Made by a program: the position numbers and the translations under genes. Shown here piece after piece: positions 1 to 15,100 of a DNA stretch of 64,000 bases (position 1 is the first letter of the stretch; each line of letters opens with the position of its first letter). This stretch comes from Mactra quadrangularis (taxonomy: Eukaryota > Mollusca > Bivalvia > Venerida > Mactridae): the NCBI GenBank assembly GCA_025267735.1, contig CM046294.1, positions 35,123,222 through 35,187,221 on the forward strand. The letters run 5' to 3'. The notes under the pieces were generated by a model, which ran no database searches, was not told the DNA's origin, and saw nothing but the letters and a program-made list of their open reading frames with translations.

Positions 1-40
1 TATACGGTAACTAAATTCGTTGTCATATTATTTAATATAG

Positions 41-196
41 GCTGAAGCATGCAGATCTATTGAGTATGCTATGAAGAAATGTCCAAATGGTTTTTATGCT
101 GAAATCAAATATGATGGTGAAAGAGTACAGTTACATAAGAAGGGATCTAACTTTCAATATTTTAGTCGTAGTTTAAAACCTGTTTTACCACATAAG
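41..196 (+). CDS. LIG3: LIG3 exon: adenylation motif I
   Basis: 52 codons in phase 0, bounded by acceptor tttaatatag and donor gtaaga. Encodes [17 protein letters not shown], then the catalytic motif [10 protein letters not shown] (Lys is the AMP acceptor) and [11 protein letters not shown], as in animal LIG3. First exon in the window; the upstream exon is not present. Confidence 0.96.
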
Positions 197-3100
197 GTAA
201 GACTTATCATTTTTTACACACATATCTTGTCTTAAAGCTGATCATTATTTCACAGTTATCAAAATCTGTTGCCTATTGGAACCAAACTTTTTGGGAGTAA
301 ACAAACTTATAATGGGTCAGCAAATTGATTGCTGATCTGGAAAAACAGAGAATAATGTCGACTTGCATCCACACTTTTACGAATCCATAATACTGCCTTT
401 TATACACTAAAATTATGTATTGATGTAATTGGCACACATAACTAACGGTCGTGGCATTAAAATATAAGGTTGAATCACGTGTAGCATCTTAATTGTTCCA
501 TGACAGTCTATTGCTACAGTTGTTAAAACATAATAAAGAAGACAAAAAAACTAGATTTACACCTGATACTTTGTTACTTTTTATAAACTTCATTATTGAC
601 TGCTTAAAGGTATTTATACAATATATCTGTGTGACTGTATCAATATTGACTGCTTAAAGGTATTTATACAATATATCTGTGTGACTGTATCAATATTGAC
701 TGCTTAAAGGTATTTATACAATATATCTGTGTGACTGTATCAATATTGACTTCTTTAAGGTATTTATACAATATATCTGTGTGACTGTATCAATATTGAC
801 TGCTTAAAGGTATTTATACAATATATCTGTCACTGTGTGACTGTATCAATATTATTGTAACTATGTATCTATGAAACTATGTACAATGTAACATATATTT
901 TAGGTATCACATTTTAAAGACTACATTCCTACAGCATTCCCATCTGGTGATGATTTAATACTTGATGCTGAAGTATTGTTAATTGATACAAACACTGGAA
1001 CACCCTTACCATTTGGTTCACTAGGCAAACATAAGGTATGTTTAAATACAAGATTTAGACTTTTGGACTAATAAGTCAAAATATCAATTTTCAGAGTTCT
1101 TATTCCTCAAGATCTTGGGTATGCATACTTAAAAATTTATGATTAATATCTCAAATATGTTTAGCAGATCCTCTGTACATTAAAAAAATAAAGTATCAAA
1201 TGTTAATAAAATCTTTCACATGTCATTTATGTAACATGAAACCCAACACTTGTAATACCTATGTTGGTAAGTATATAATACATGCCATAGATAAGCATGA
1301 TGTTGACAATCTGACATTTGTATTACCTATGTTGGTAAGTATCTAATACTTGTTATAGGTAGGCATGCTGTTGACAATCTGACATTTGTATTACCTATGT
1401 TGGTACCGTATTTTGACGTATAAAATACGCACTTTTTTTCCTCCAAATCTGACTTCATTTTTTTGATGCGTGTTTTACCCGTAAACAACGAAAAATCGCC
1501 TAGTCGTAGACGAAAAATCGTCAAAATTTGCAAATGGCGTATTTTTAAAAAGGGAAGTAATTCTGTTAAACCCGGACTATGTACGGGTTAATGATAAAAA
1601 CTAGCGATCGCGCTATTTGACCTGCCGATGTTTCTTTCATTGTAACGTTGTGAATGTTGTTTGTTAATTCATAATAGATTTTAATTTAGAAGTTAAATAT
1701 GAAATAATTGCTTTCCGTGTTTGTTGTTAATTTGTGTTCGTTTGTATAAATTTATTGGGTAAAAAGGTTTATGTTTAATCAAGCAATAACTCAATTTTAC
1801 TTCCCAAGCGTCATATTATATGATGTGTGAAAAACAATCAGCAAACAAAAGGATTAAATTTTTTAATATACAAACTTGACACATGTCAATTGTTATTATG
1901 AAAGCATTGCAATATGGCAGTTAATAAATGCATAGATGGTCAGGCTATGACGGATAATTGCACCTTGTTTGACAGTTTGAGTAAACTTAATTTGTCATCA
2001 ATAAAAGGTATGTCAATTTGAGATGCTCTCATTATCAAACAATTGCCAAACAGTTTATTGTACTAACATTTTTTATATTTATAAATATCCGTAAACGATC
2101 TTATAATAAATAGGCATATAATTCAATTCTAATATGTGATTTAACAAAAGTTCAACAATTAAATCAATGTGTGTCTGCTCTTTGTATCTTTGAACTTAGT
2201 AACGGCGTATCGGCTTCTTTGATGTTTTACCGCCAACCTTAATTATATAGTGACGGTCGATGTCTTTGTTAATTATTGAGACCTGTTGGTCGGTTTTAAG
2301 TAAATAGAAATAGATTAAAGATTAGTGTATAAAAATATACATTTTTGGAAAGACAATTAAATTATGGATTCATTGATAACAATTTCATTACTGCGATTTT
2401 TTAATTTAAACAAAATACAAGTTAAAGACATGCTTGTAAAAAAAATGCACTGTTAATAAATGAATTTAACTGAAAAAAATCATTGCAACTTTATCTGATA
2501 AGGTCATAGAATGAAATGGGTTAAAATACAGATTAAAATTGAATTATATGCCCAAATTTACAAGATTTTTATGGATATATATAAATATAAAGAATGTTAG
2601 TACACTGAACTGTTTGACTATGTTTGGCAATTGTTTGATAATGAGAACATCTAAAATTAACTTACCTTTTATTGATTATAATTTTAAATTACCAATCACT
2701 TATAGATAAATGATTGTTTGGTTGATAGACCGTAACACAGTAATTTTAAGTGTGTTTCACGACAGAGTATGATTTTGCGATCTTTGAAACTTTCGATTTT
2801 GTAGAAAAATCGGCCGAAATTTTTCCTTACGACTTTACCGAAAAATCGTCAAAAAGTTTTTTTCTTCAGATTTTAGTCAATTTTTTTGGTGCGTATTATA
2901 CACGAATGCGTATTTTATGCGTCAAAATACGGTAAGTATCTAATACTTGTTATAGGTAGGCATGCTGTTGACAATCTGAAATTTGTATTACCTATGTTGG
3001 TAAGTATCTAATACTTGTTATAGATAAGCATGATGTTGACAATCTGACACTTATATTACCTATGTTGGTAAGTATATAATACTTGTTATAGGTAGGCATG

Positions 3101-6100
3101 ATGTTGACAATCTTACATATGTTGGTAAGTATCTAATACATCCCAGAGCTAGGCAGGTTGTTGACAATATGACACCTGTATTATTTTTGTTTTAAGTGCT
3201 TAATTCATGTATTTAGGCAGGCAGTACTGGTAGAGGTAGTTTTCACTTGAAAAGATAATTGGTAAATGATTAAATTGATATTATGTATTTAAAAACATGG
3301 GCACTACTTAACTCTGTCATAGGAGTTAGCACTTGTAAAAAAGTTTCAACGCCAATTTCGTACATTTTGTACCGTAATGCAAATGGAATGCATGAAGTTT
3401 AGAGTGCATTTTGATGTTTTCAGTAATGACAAACTTCGAGCCCAGTTATAAGACTTGCATTTTTAATTCCTTAGACAAAAATACATTAGAATAATTCATC
3501 AAACCTTTTGAGTGTGATAACACAATTAAAACCCTGTGAGCTCTCAGAATACATGATTTACATATCTGAGCATATAAGGTTCACTTGGAGCTACTACTAC
3601 GCTTGTGTGTTAACTATCATCCTGCTGTATGTGCTGTTTGTCAACTTTTCATTGTTAACACATCTTTCTCCCTACTTGAAATTCAATATTTATCTGTTTT
3701 GGTCAGAGCCGTTATATCAATGAAAATGTGAACGAGTTATCATAATTTGAGGCAAAAATCTAGGTCACTAAGTTAAATCGTAAAGAAAAATTTGGGTCAG
3801 AAGCTTTATTGTGCAAATACCAACTCAGCTAAGAGCGGTATTTATGCTTAATCTTGATTCTTTTCTTTTATATGAAAATGAGAGAATTAAAATGTTTAAG
3901 AGGAAGCGGACAAATTCTCTCTATACAGAGAAAAACCCATTATTATCATAATGTTGATGGAAGGTATGACCTGCACATAAATTATACCAAAATAATTACA
4001 ACCCGAATGAAATAACACAATCCGATTGGTCAAAAGTGAACACGTGACCTAAAAAATGTGCTTTCATTTTCGTATAAACTGCAGTTTTGAATGAATGACG
4101 TCATGCCGGAACTACTTTCATGACTCAAAAGCTATTTTTAGCGCGTTCCCACGCTATGACGTACACGGTACAGTTCAATAACTATAATGTCAATGGAAAG
4201 TAAATGATGTACACAAAACCCATAAGAATGTAGTGATAAACTTTTATTGAAAAAATGAAAATGAATTATAATGTACAATACATTTTGTGCATTTATACCG
4301 TCCTTTATCAATATTTCATAAGATATAATGTTCCAGGAAGTAAATGATATGCTGAATGCAGAATTAAAAACAAATCTTTAATATAAACTTAAGCTTCCTA
4401 GACAGCATTTAAACCATTAAACGTTTATTTATATTTCTAGCGAATGAGTCTTCTTTTTCAAATGATTTTCATATCATTGCCCTTCTGAAGTGCATGCTCT
4501 AATTGACTGGTATTCATTCATATAGATATAAATCCTTTGGTTTCCGAGGCATCTAGTTTCACTTTCTTGTCTGAAAACAAAAAACAACAACCAATTATTG
4601 AAGATAAATAAAGCTTTAAATACCAAGAGTTCGACACATTTAAAATGATCCACAATAAGATAAGTAATCAGTATTTGGGCTGGTCAATTTAGAAAAATGT
4701 CATGGCAAACATTTCAAAATCACACAAGTTGCTTCTCATCAAGTCAAATAAAAATTAAAAAAAAAGAACGTATAACATAATGATATGTACATTGGATAAT
4801 ATGTGTATCTAATCATTCTGATGTAGCATCCGCAGAAGTGCATATGAATTTTATACTTCATGCATATACATTCTGCATTGAGTAGTGAACAAGGTCAATA
4901 ATTATAACGTTTTTAATCAGACCGGAATGAAAATGCTTCCAGATTGATATGATCAGACTTTGAATCTATCCTAAGTACAGATCATTTTAAAATGTACATG
5001 AGAACATAAAAACATATAAACCATATTTAATATAATCTCCGTAAATAATAAACATTCACTTACTCAGTACAGATAGTCCATCCAATGTCTTGACATGTAA
5101 ATTTCCTGAATCGGACTGACTGCATAAGTTATCATCAAGTGATCCAAATTTCAGTAATAAACTTTCTCATTCTGATGAAATAACAAAGCCTCAGATGCTA
5201 TTCAATATGGAGAAATGTACATCCAACAACCGCTCATTTGTAATCACTGGTGGTTTCAACGAGTTTACATATTAATCTAGGTCACAACTTGCATCATAAA
5301 CTCACGTGCTCTTCGTAAAAACTGGAAACTTGTTAAACCGTTTTTGAAGAGTTACACAATAGCGTACACCTCTCCTGTGTTCTTTTATTAAAAATAAAAT
5401 CAATCCATGTTCATTTCTATGTATTAATCATGCCGTTATGTCCGAAAACAATGAAAATGCATCCAATCGAAGAAAAACATGGCCGACGGTTGGCATAAAA
5501 AACCTGTTAACTGAATGAAATTAATGCGCACTATTACGCATTATTGCGTACTTCGGTTCTACGCATTAAAAAAATAGGTCTTTTTCTTACGCATTTCTTT
5601 TGCAAATCAGGCAACAAATTTCCAAAAAATGGTTGTAATTATAAGGAATGAATGTATAGAAACTGACTTTCATCGAAAAATAAACGTCATTTTGTTGTAA
5701 GTTAATTTCAGCATAAAGGCCTTCGGCCTTTATGCAAATTAGCTATCACCAAAAGTGGCGTTTATTTTTCGATGAAAGTCTATACATTCATTCCTTAATT
5801 GATGACATTATTGTCAAGTTTACTATATACTGTATTATACTAATATTCATATTTATTGACACTGGTCATTTAGTGTAGACAAAATTTTAATAGTTGTTTA
5901 TATTTCAGAACTAACTATTAAAGTAATCTTATGTTCTTGTGTCAAGTTTAAGATATGTTTAATACGTTTAGACAAGCTTGTCTGGTTATGCAATATGTTC
6001 TCTCTGACATGTTGTGTATGAGAAGTAAAAATAAGGCTGCAGCCTAGTTGCATGGCCTACATAGTCCTTATTAACAACACATTGTTAGATTGTCTGGTAA

Positions 6101-9100
6101 TAATTTTAGTTGTAAACTGTGAAGGTGAGTTGTTCTACTATTGTTGTTCTGACATCTGGAACACAGTCCATTTTATCTAACTGATAGTAATAGGCATGAA
6201 TAAATAGCAACTATTTTAAAGGTGCAAATCAATCGGATTTTTTATGGCTAAATTATGTGCTGAGTCTGAAAATCACATTTCAAAATATCTACGATGTTGT
6301 TTAAGGTTCTTTTTTGCAAAAAATCAAAATGACCGTCAACAATATTCTGTATTTTTATGACTAAATTTTAATTCATTCAGTTTCCAATCTATCTTTTATG
6401 GGATTTTTGGCTTGCTTATTTCAATAGTGATACTTTTTTCTGTTTTTGATAATGTACGTGTTGATGAAAATGTTAATTCATCACCATTTACTAAAGTTAC
6501 TAACTATTAACTATCCATCTCCAGCCTGGTTTTAAAGGTTTATTCAGGTGTCACACTGTCCAAAATTGACACCAGCTGGGCATACAAATATAAAATTTCG
6601 ACTTTTGTGCAAAGCTGACATTGATATTGGTTGACAACCAATCAACACCCGAAGCAAGTACAAATCATACTGGTCACGCGATTGCATCTGATTCACACAC
6701 GATTCCTACCAAAATTCATGCAATCGCATCTAATCCACACACAAAGTCACCTCATAGATGCAATTTTTACCAAGTAGTTTACTCAAATTTGCTTTCTTTG
6801 TCCACATCGTGGTTTCATCTCGGTGTCATCGTACCAAAATTTGATGATGACTGGACGGTATTACAGGGCTTTTACCATGTTGCCTTCTTAAGACAATCCT
6901 GCATCTTCTTGTTTCCTTCATAATGTTTTCTTAAGGAGAAAATGCCATTTAGCACAGATAATCACGCGAAGTTAAGTAAAGACTACACCGTTTGACGGTA
7001 TTACAAATTCAACATGAAAATGAGCCTTCGCGTGTTTTCCAATAATTCTTTGTAGTGCCATCACTCATGAAGTTGCTGCACCCGATGTTATTACGATCAT
7101 ATTTGAAAATCTTCTTTTCGTATGCTCTTTTTGTGTCTATCACAACAGTCTGACGCCTGCATTACCAATTACAGCATGTGGGAACCGAAACCCCCCCCCC
7201 TTTTTGCCGAGGCCGACATTTGCCCCCTTATATGTTTTGAAAGGTCGGACATTAGCCAACCTAAGAATTTTTAGAGCGGACATTTCCCCCGTAAGATTTT
7301 TGGAGGGCGGACAAACAAACATGTGAAAATAAAACGTGACCTGACTACTTTTGGAACAAATACAAATTTTGATATTCGAATATTCGTTTAAAAAAAAATA
7401 AAAAAATACTGCAAGTATTTCAATGCATTATGTCTCGATTTTCGTGTCCGAATTTGTCTATCCAAATACTATGCTACTTTGGTTTACGTAGAACTAACAA
7501 TATACAAAGTTTTAATGCTATCATTTGAGTCAATTTTAATTATCCATTACTTGTAACTCAAGTCTGGTGTATAGATTTACTTTTTTTATATGCCCGTTTT
7601 GAAAAAACGGGCGTATTATGTTATGATGTTGTCCGTCTGTCCGTCCGTCCATCTGGCCGTCTGTCCGTCCGTGGACAATTGCTTTTCCGGATGATAACTC
7701 AATAAAGGATGTACCTAGGTTCCTCAAATTTTATGTGTGGATAGCCCTTGGGTGGAGAAGGTTCCCTATTGACCCCAGGGTCAAAGGTCAAGGTCACTGG
7801 GACTTAAAATAGGTAAAACTTGTCCGGACAATAACTCAACAACGACTGTAACTAGGTTCACAAAATTTTATATAAGAGTAGCCCATGTGTCAAAGATGTA
7901 CCCTAGTGGTTTTGGGGCCCCTGGGTCAAAGGTCAAGGTCACACGGGCATCATATGGGCAAAAAACTTGTCAGGACAATAACTGAACAACCAATCTACCT
8001 AGGTTCACCAAATTGTATGTGAGAGTAGCCAATGTGTCAAGGATGTTCCTTATTGGTTTTGGGGCCCCTGGGTCAAAGGTCAAGTCACAGGGGCATCATA
8101 TTGAAAAACTTTGTCTGGACGATAACCCAACAACCACTGTACCTAGGTTCACAAAATTTTATGTGAAGGTAGCCCTTGTGACAAGGATGTGCCCTTTTTT
8201 ATGGGGTCACAGGTTTAAAGGTCAAGGTCACAGAGGCATCATATGAAATAACTTTGTCCGGACAATAACTGAACCACCAATGTACCTAGGTTCACAAAAT
8301 TTTATGTGAGAGTAGCCCTTGTGTCAAGGATATGCACTATTGGTTTTGGGGCCCCTGGGTCAAAGGTCAAGGTCACAGGGGCATCATATTGAAAAACATT
8401 GTCTGGGTAATAACTCAACAATGACTGTACCTAGGTTCACCCAATTTCACGTGAGAGTAGCCCATGTGTCAAGGATGTGCATTATTAGTTTTGGGGAAAA
8501 AGGTTTAAGTTTAAACCTTCAACCAGAAGATATCAAATTACCAAGCTGTGACTTCAAATGTTCAATCAATATGTTAATAAAGTCAAAAATGGCAAGCAAT
8601 AAAAAACTTGTCCGGACAATAACTGAACCACCAATGTACCTAGGTTCACCAAATTTTATGTGGGAGTAGCCCTTGTGTCAAGGATATGCCCTATTGGTTT
8701 TAGGGCTCCTGGGTCAAAGGTCAAGGTCACAGGGGCATCATATTGAAAAACATTGTCCGGACAATAACAACAACGACTGTACCTAGGTTCACCAAATTTC
8801 ATGTGAGAGTAGCCCATGTGTCAAGGATGTTCTCTATTGGTTTTTGGGCCCCTGGGTCAAGTTTTAACCTTCAACCAGAAGGTATTAAATTACCAAGCAG
8901 TGACTTCAAATGTTCAATCAATATGTTTATAATGGCAAACAATGGAAATAATGCTATATTTAATAAGTAACATGAAATTAGTTCACCAAATTTTATGTGA
9001 GGGTAGCCCATGTGTCAAGGATGTTCCCTTTTGGTTTTGAGGCCCCTGGGTCAAAAGTGAAGGTCACAGGGGCATCATATGGAAAAACCTTGTCCGGACA

Positions 9101-12100
9101 ATAACTTAACAATGATTGTACCAAAATTAACAAATTTTATGTGGATCAGCCCATTTGTCAAGGAGTAATGTGTTGATAGCTCTTTGGTAGAGGATGTTCC
9201 CTTTTGATTTGGAGACCCAAGGGTCAAAAGTCAAAGTCACTGGGACTTAATTTATATTGAAACATTTTGCGGACAATAACTCAATAATGATTGCACCTAG
9301 GTTCACTGAATTTTATTTAAGGTAGCCTAAATGTCTAGCATATGCCCCTTTGGTTTTAGGCCTCTGGGTGAAAGGTCAAAGTCACAAGGAAATCATGAGG
9401 AAAAACCTTGTCCAACAACCAACTTTATCTAAGATCACCAAATTTTATGTATCAATACTCTTTGGGTCAAGGGTGAGATTTTTTGGTTCTGAGGCCCCAG
9501 GGTCAAGGTCACTGGAAGTTTGTATGGGAAAACTTTTTGGTGGTGATAACTCAACCATGGCTGTACCTAGGTTCTCAAAATCTGCTTTGGATAGCCCTCC
9601 AGTTAAGGATAGGACCTAATCTGGGGTCATTGGTCAAGGTCACAGGGACTTCATATGAGATAGAACACAGCATGACTGCACACGGGCGTATACATGTAAT
9701 GCCCCGCCCAGCGGAGCTCTTGTTCACAATTATAATTAACTGCAATTATCAATTGTGTTACGAAACAAAGAGCACCGACTACGGCGTCATATACAATTAA
9801 AGTATTAAAAGACACTTCATGTGCCAACTGTGAAGAAAGTACAGTGAATATATACAAGTTTATTGCCTCCAAGATAGTTGAAGATTTACAATTTATGGTA
9901 TAATGGAACAAATTAAATACAAATAATAAATATGTACAGACATTGACTGAAATGTGCAGGTTATTACAATAAGTCAAAATGAACATTATATACAACCGTA
10001 TAAAGTATATAAATGATTTTAAACCAATTACCTAAATAAAATATGTACTAGACATGTGATCAGTTTCAGATACATCTTTATACTTTATAATGAATATTTT
10101 TGTCACTGTTTTAGCATTGTTAATCAAAAGCAAAATATTAATATGCTATAATGACGAAAAAACGCTGTTGTCCTAAATGAAATACTAAGTGTCGTAGTTA
10201 ATGCATAAATAAATTATGCATCTAGTTCAATATTGACTGCAAATTTCTAGAATCACAGCATGCAAATGCGTTCCTTTACAATAAAGATACAATTTCAAAA
10301 TTTAGAAAACCTACGACAAGATTGTACTAGATGTATCTGCTCGTATTTTTTGGTTTTATATGTGAGTTAAAGTTTATGAACATTTAGGCAAATAAATCTT
10401 CCTACCTACCTACCAATGGAATTGCTTGGAATTGAAAATAGAGAAGGCAACAATCAATTTAGAACTTCCAAAACTGATCAAATACCAATATATGTAGTGC
10501 AAAAAACTATTGCAAAACTATTTCGCTTTAAAAACATTTCACTTATTATCCATGAAATAAACTTATTAAATATGTCTTAAGTATTGATCTTAAAAAGGTG
10601 TTATCATCTATGACTTTAAAGTAAATCGTTTTACAACTTCCAAGCAACAACAGCTTTAGATATCTGTCCATTTTGTTTACCACATAAGACTAACAAAGTT
10701 AATTTCAAAATGTTTGAAATGTATTTATTCTCTAAAAACAACTAAGGCAGTTAATTAAGAATGTCATCAAACCAGAAGTAATTTACGCTCAATATAAACG
10801 ATGTTACGCGAATTCTGTTGTCATTTTGTTTTTGGACTGTCTTGCAAAATACATGTAATTGAAAATAGTTAGCATTTAAGTCAAATATTGTACATATTAT
10901 CTACCAATGTGTTTTTGTTATGTTTACTTTCATAATCATATTTACCAATCGGCGCGATATGACCTTTTTGTGTTGGTGCGCCGTAAAACCCAAACAAACA
11001 AACAAACAAACATATTTACCAACCATTAAAACCTAGGTATTATAAGCTATATTGAAAAAAATATAGCCCTGAGTGACCTAAATTAGCAATTTTATGACAA
11101 TTTTGTATTTTCAAAAATATGAACCTAAAACGTCAATTATATAAAAGGTCATATTTGGAGTCGTGCATCATTTGACTACAAAAATCTGTCTTTTTTAAAA
11201 AACTCAAGTAATTTGCCCAATCCTAATAGTAATGTCTTATATTGTTTATTATACATATACATTTGTTATGTGTTTTGACTATTTCAGAAAGAACAATTTA
11301 AAGATGCTAATGTCTGTTTATTTGTTTTTGATTGTTTACATATCAATGGTGAAAATATCATGGACAGGTAAATGAATACCTTATTTTATGTTTTATAGTG
11401 AAATACCATCAAGGTCTACCATCAAACACACATGTTGAATCTTGTACTACATGTAGTCAGAATTTAAAACTTGTCTATTCAGGAAACCTCTCCAAAATGA
11501 TTTTTTCTCAGTCCAGGACAGTTCTGGTTTAGAGGGTTTTAACAGTACAGGTTTTGCATACAAAATGCTTGGTTTGGAAGAAAAATCACCCTTCTGTTGC
11601 ATAACATTCTAGCAATCAAGCTCCTGGACTCCTTGCTTGTTTTACAACTTCCTGTCCTTAAGTATTTGATTCAAGAACATGTTCTGCTCATGTTTGGTAC
11701 AACCATTCAAACCACCCAATTGGTTAAATTTGCCGAACTTAAGTTTTAATCAAATGAACCATGGAAAAACTGATGTTTCGCTACTTTAATTTTGTGATGG
11801 GAAGAATTCTCTAATGAAATTAAAAAAATATCACTAAATACTGGTAAGTTAAATTTGTATTGGCACAGCTGGGTATTACAATATACCGGTATATCGTGAC
11901 TGTCATACAAAAGATTCTGTTAAAGTGGAACTTCAGCTCTTTTAGCTCTGTCACATTTATAGAGTTATTTGATTAATTCATTAATATTTTATTATAATTC
12001 ATGTTCTTATATTATAAGTATCTTATGTTTCAGACCAATAAAAGAGAGAAGAAAAATATTACAGAAAGAAATGGTTGAAATTCCTAATAGAATAATGTTT

Positions 12101-15100
12101 TCTGAAATGAAACATATAACTGTAAGTAATACTGTGTTAATCGGGTATATTTGTATTTGTCTTTAACCTTAACCATTAGAAAGTTTACATGATAACGTAT
12201 AAGAGATATTTGTTTTACTTCATTCCTTTTATGTTCTCTATTTTCAATGTGACATTATCTGGCCCATAGATCAGTTTAATATGACTTCAAGGCTCGGACA
12301 AATTACCTCAATGGAGTTAGTCATGAAATACATTTTTAATGTGAAAAAGCAGAATTTTACTCAATAGACTATATCCGGAATTCAAATATTTGGGTTTTCC
12401 CCTCCGGTACAAACAAACTTTCACTGTTACAATGAAAACACGTGTAAAAAGAACAATAGGATTTAATCCTTAGTTCGTGTTATGTGTAGAAAACTTTGTT
12501 TGTACCGCCTGTGCACGGACGGAAAAAAACATAAATTTGAATTCTGGATTAGGTCTATTTTAAGGTGGGTCGGTACCTTACTCGGAAGGAAAAACGAAAA
12601 AAATATTATGTTCACCAGTTATGATTAAAGTTAGCAAGCAGATACCTTCATGCTTCTTGTTTGTTTTTCTGGTAACCTTAGCGACGTTGTCGTTTTTTTC
12701 ACGACGTCACGGACGTCACAATGTTTCGCGCTAAAAACAGGCATGCAAGTACATTAAACCCATATATTTAAAGTATTGAATGTCCGAGGACAAAGATAAT
12801 TATACCAAAATGTTTCTGAAATGTTGTTGCATACAAATATTTTGTTCCGATTATCTAAATATCACGTCAGTCGTAAAGATTGTACATTTCATCACTGAAT
12901 TTAGGGTTTTCACGTCTTTAAGGTTTCACCAATTGCCGAGTTATAACATTTATTTTCAAATTAATGCAGAACGGTGGTCAAATTCTTATCGCGATTTTTG
13001 AAAACTACACACTTTTTGTGTAATTTTAAGGAATTAAAAAAGGAAAGTGAACGTTCTCAGTTTTTCACAATATCGCTTTCAAAGTAAAATTACCTTCAAA
13101 ACAACGACGTTAATATTACGTTGCGCTGACGTTGTGATTTTGGGTTATGTATGTAATTTTCTTGTAAATTTAATTTTGTAGTTTCTTTCCAGTTCTTAAT
13201 TAATTTCTTGTGACACTCAGCATCTGATCTGTTCAAAATTAATGTAACATATTTCAATCAAAGTCCGCTTCTACTTATTTTTGCAACAAATGCTTTAATC
13301 ACAACGTAGCGTAACGTTATATTAACGTCGTTGTAATGAAGGTAATTTTACTTTGAACGCGATATTGTGAAAAACTGAGAATGTTCACTTTTTATTTTTA
13401 TTTCATTAAAATGACACAAAAAGTGCGTAGATTTCAAAAATCGTGATAAGAATTTGACCACCGTTCTGCTTTATTACGAAAATTAACAATATAACTTGGC
13501 AATTGGTGAAACCTTTTAGACGTGAAAACCCTAAATTCAGTGATGAAATGTACAATCTTTACAACTGACGTGATATTTGGATAATCGTAACAAAATGATT
13601 GTAGGCAACAACATATCAGAAACATTTTGGTATAATTATTATTGACCTCGGACATTCAATACCTCAAATATGTGGGTTTAATGAACTTGCATGCCTGTTT
13701 TTAGCGCGAATCATTGTGACGTCCATGACGTCGTGAAAAAAACGACATCGTCGCTAAGGTCACAAGAAAAACAAACAAGAAGCATGAAGGTATCTCCCTG
13801 CCAACTTTTATCATAACCGGTGAACAAAATATTTTTTTCGTTTTCCCTCCGAGTAAGGTACCGACCCACCTTAAATGCTATGAATTATTGTTATTGTAGG
13901 TTATGTTGAAGTATTTTATTATATTATTAGGATGATGATGATTTGGCTGATATGATGACTAAAGTATTCCAGGAAGGTCTTGAAGGATTAGTTCTTAAAG
14001 ATGTTAATGTATGTATTACTTGTTGATTTATTGCATGCATAATCTACATTATAGGAAATAGAAATAGTGAACACATTCTTAAACACAATGTCTACTTGAT
14101 ATTATCTCAAGTTTAATGTCAACCTGATTTTATCACAAGTTTAATATGTCTACAAACACATTTTTTTTCAAAAATTCTAAATATACAAATATTGGATATT
14201 TTCAACAAAAAAATCAGGATTTTTATACGCCCGTTTTAAAAAAACGGACCTATTATAGTATACCCTCCGTCCATCCGTCCATTAGCTACATCATGTCCGC
14301 TCAATATCTTGAAATGTTTCTGAGTGACAGTCATGGTACTTGGTAGGAAGATTGGTCATACTCAGTAGATGACCCCAATACATTTTGAGGTCACTAGGTC
14401 AAAGGTCAAGGTCACTTGGATTTATTTATATTAAAACTTTGTCCAGACAATAACTCAACAACCACTGTACCTATGTTTATCAAATTTTATGTGATAATAG
14501 TCCATGTGATTGTGTCAAGGATGTGCCTTTTCGGTTTTGAGGCCCCTGAGTCAAATGTCAAGGTCACAGGGACATCATATGGAAAAACCTTGCCGGATGA
14601 TAACTCAACAACCATTTTACCTAGGTTCACTATATTTTATATGTTGATAGCCCTTTGGTAGAGGATGTTCCCTTTAGATTTTGAGACCCCAGGGTCAAAC
14701 ATCAAAGTCACTGGGACTAAATTTATAATAAAACATTGTCTGGACAATAACTCAATAATGTCTGTACCTAGGTTCACCAAATTTTATGTAAGGGTAACCT
14801 TAATGTATAGCATATGCCCCTTTGGTTTTGGGGCCCCTGGGTTAAAGGTCAAGGTTGCAAGGACATCATAAGGATAAACCTTGTCCAGAGAATAACTCAA
14901 CAACCACTTTATCTAGGTTCACCAAATTTTATGTATCAATACTCTTCGGGTCAAGGGTGTGAACTTTTGGTTCTGAGGCCCCAGGGTCAAGGTCACTGGA
15001 TGTTCATATGGGAAGACTTTGTGCCTGTGATAACTGTGATATGCCAATAATGTAATGGCTATGACCCTTATTTTACTATCCTTCACAGTTTACAAATCTA

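Noticed and set aside
6621..6923. 100-codon open frame on +
   Set aside because: No recognisable domain, no splice or promoter context, inside a LIG3 intron; composition resembles neighbouring non-coding DNA.
8013..9619. Series of open frames reading [24 protein letters not shown] peptides
   Set aside because: They are translations of the pearl core tandem repeats; the same peptides recur in every copy of the element and shift frame between units.
12780..13655. Pair of similar 73-aa proteins on opposite strands
   Set aside because: Explained by the long palindrome; reported only as an observation, not as genes.
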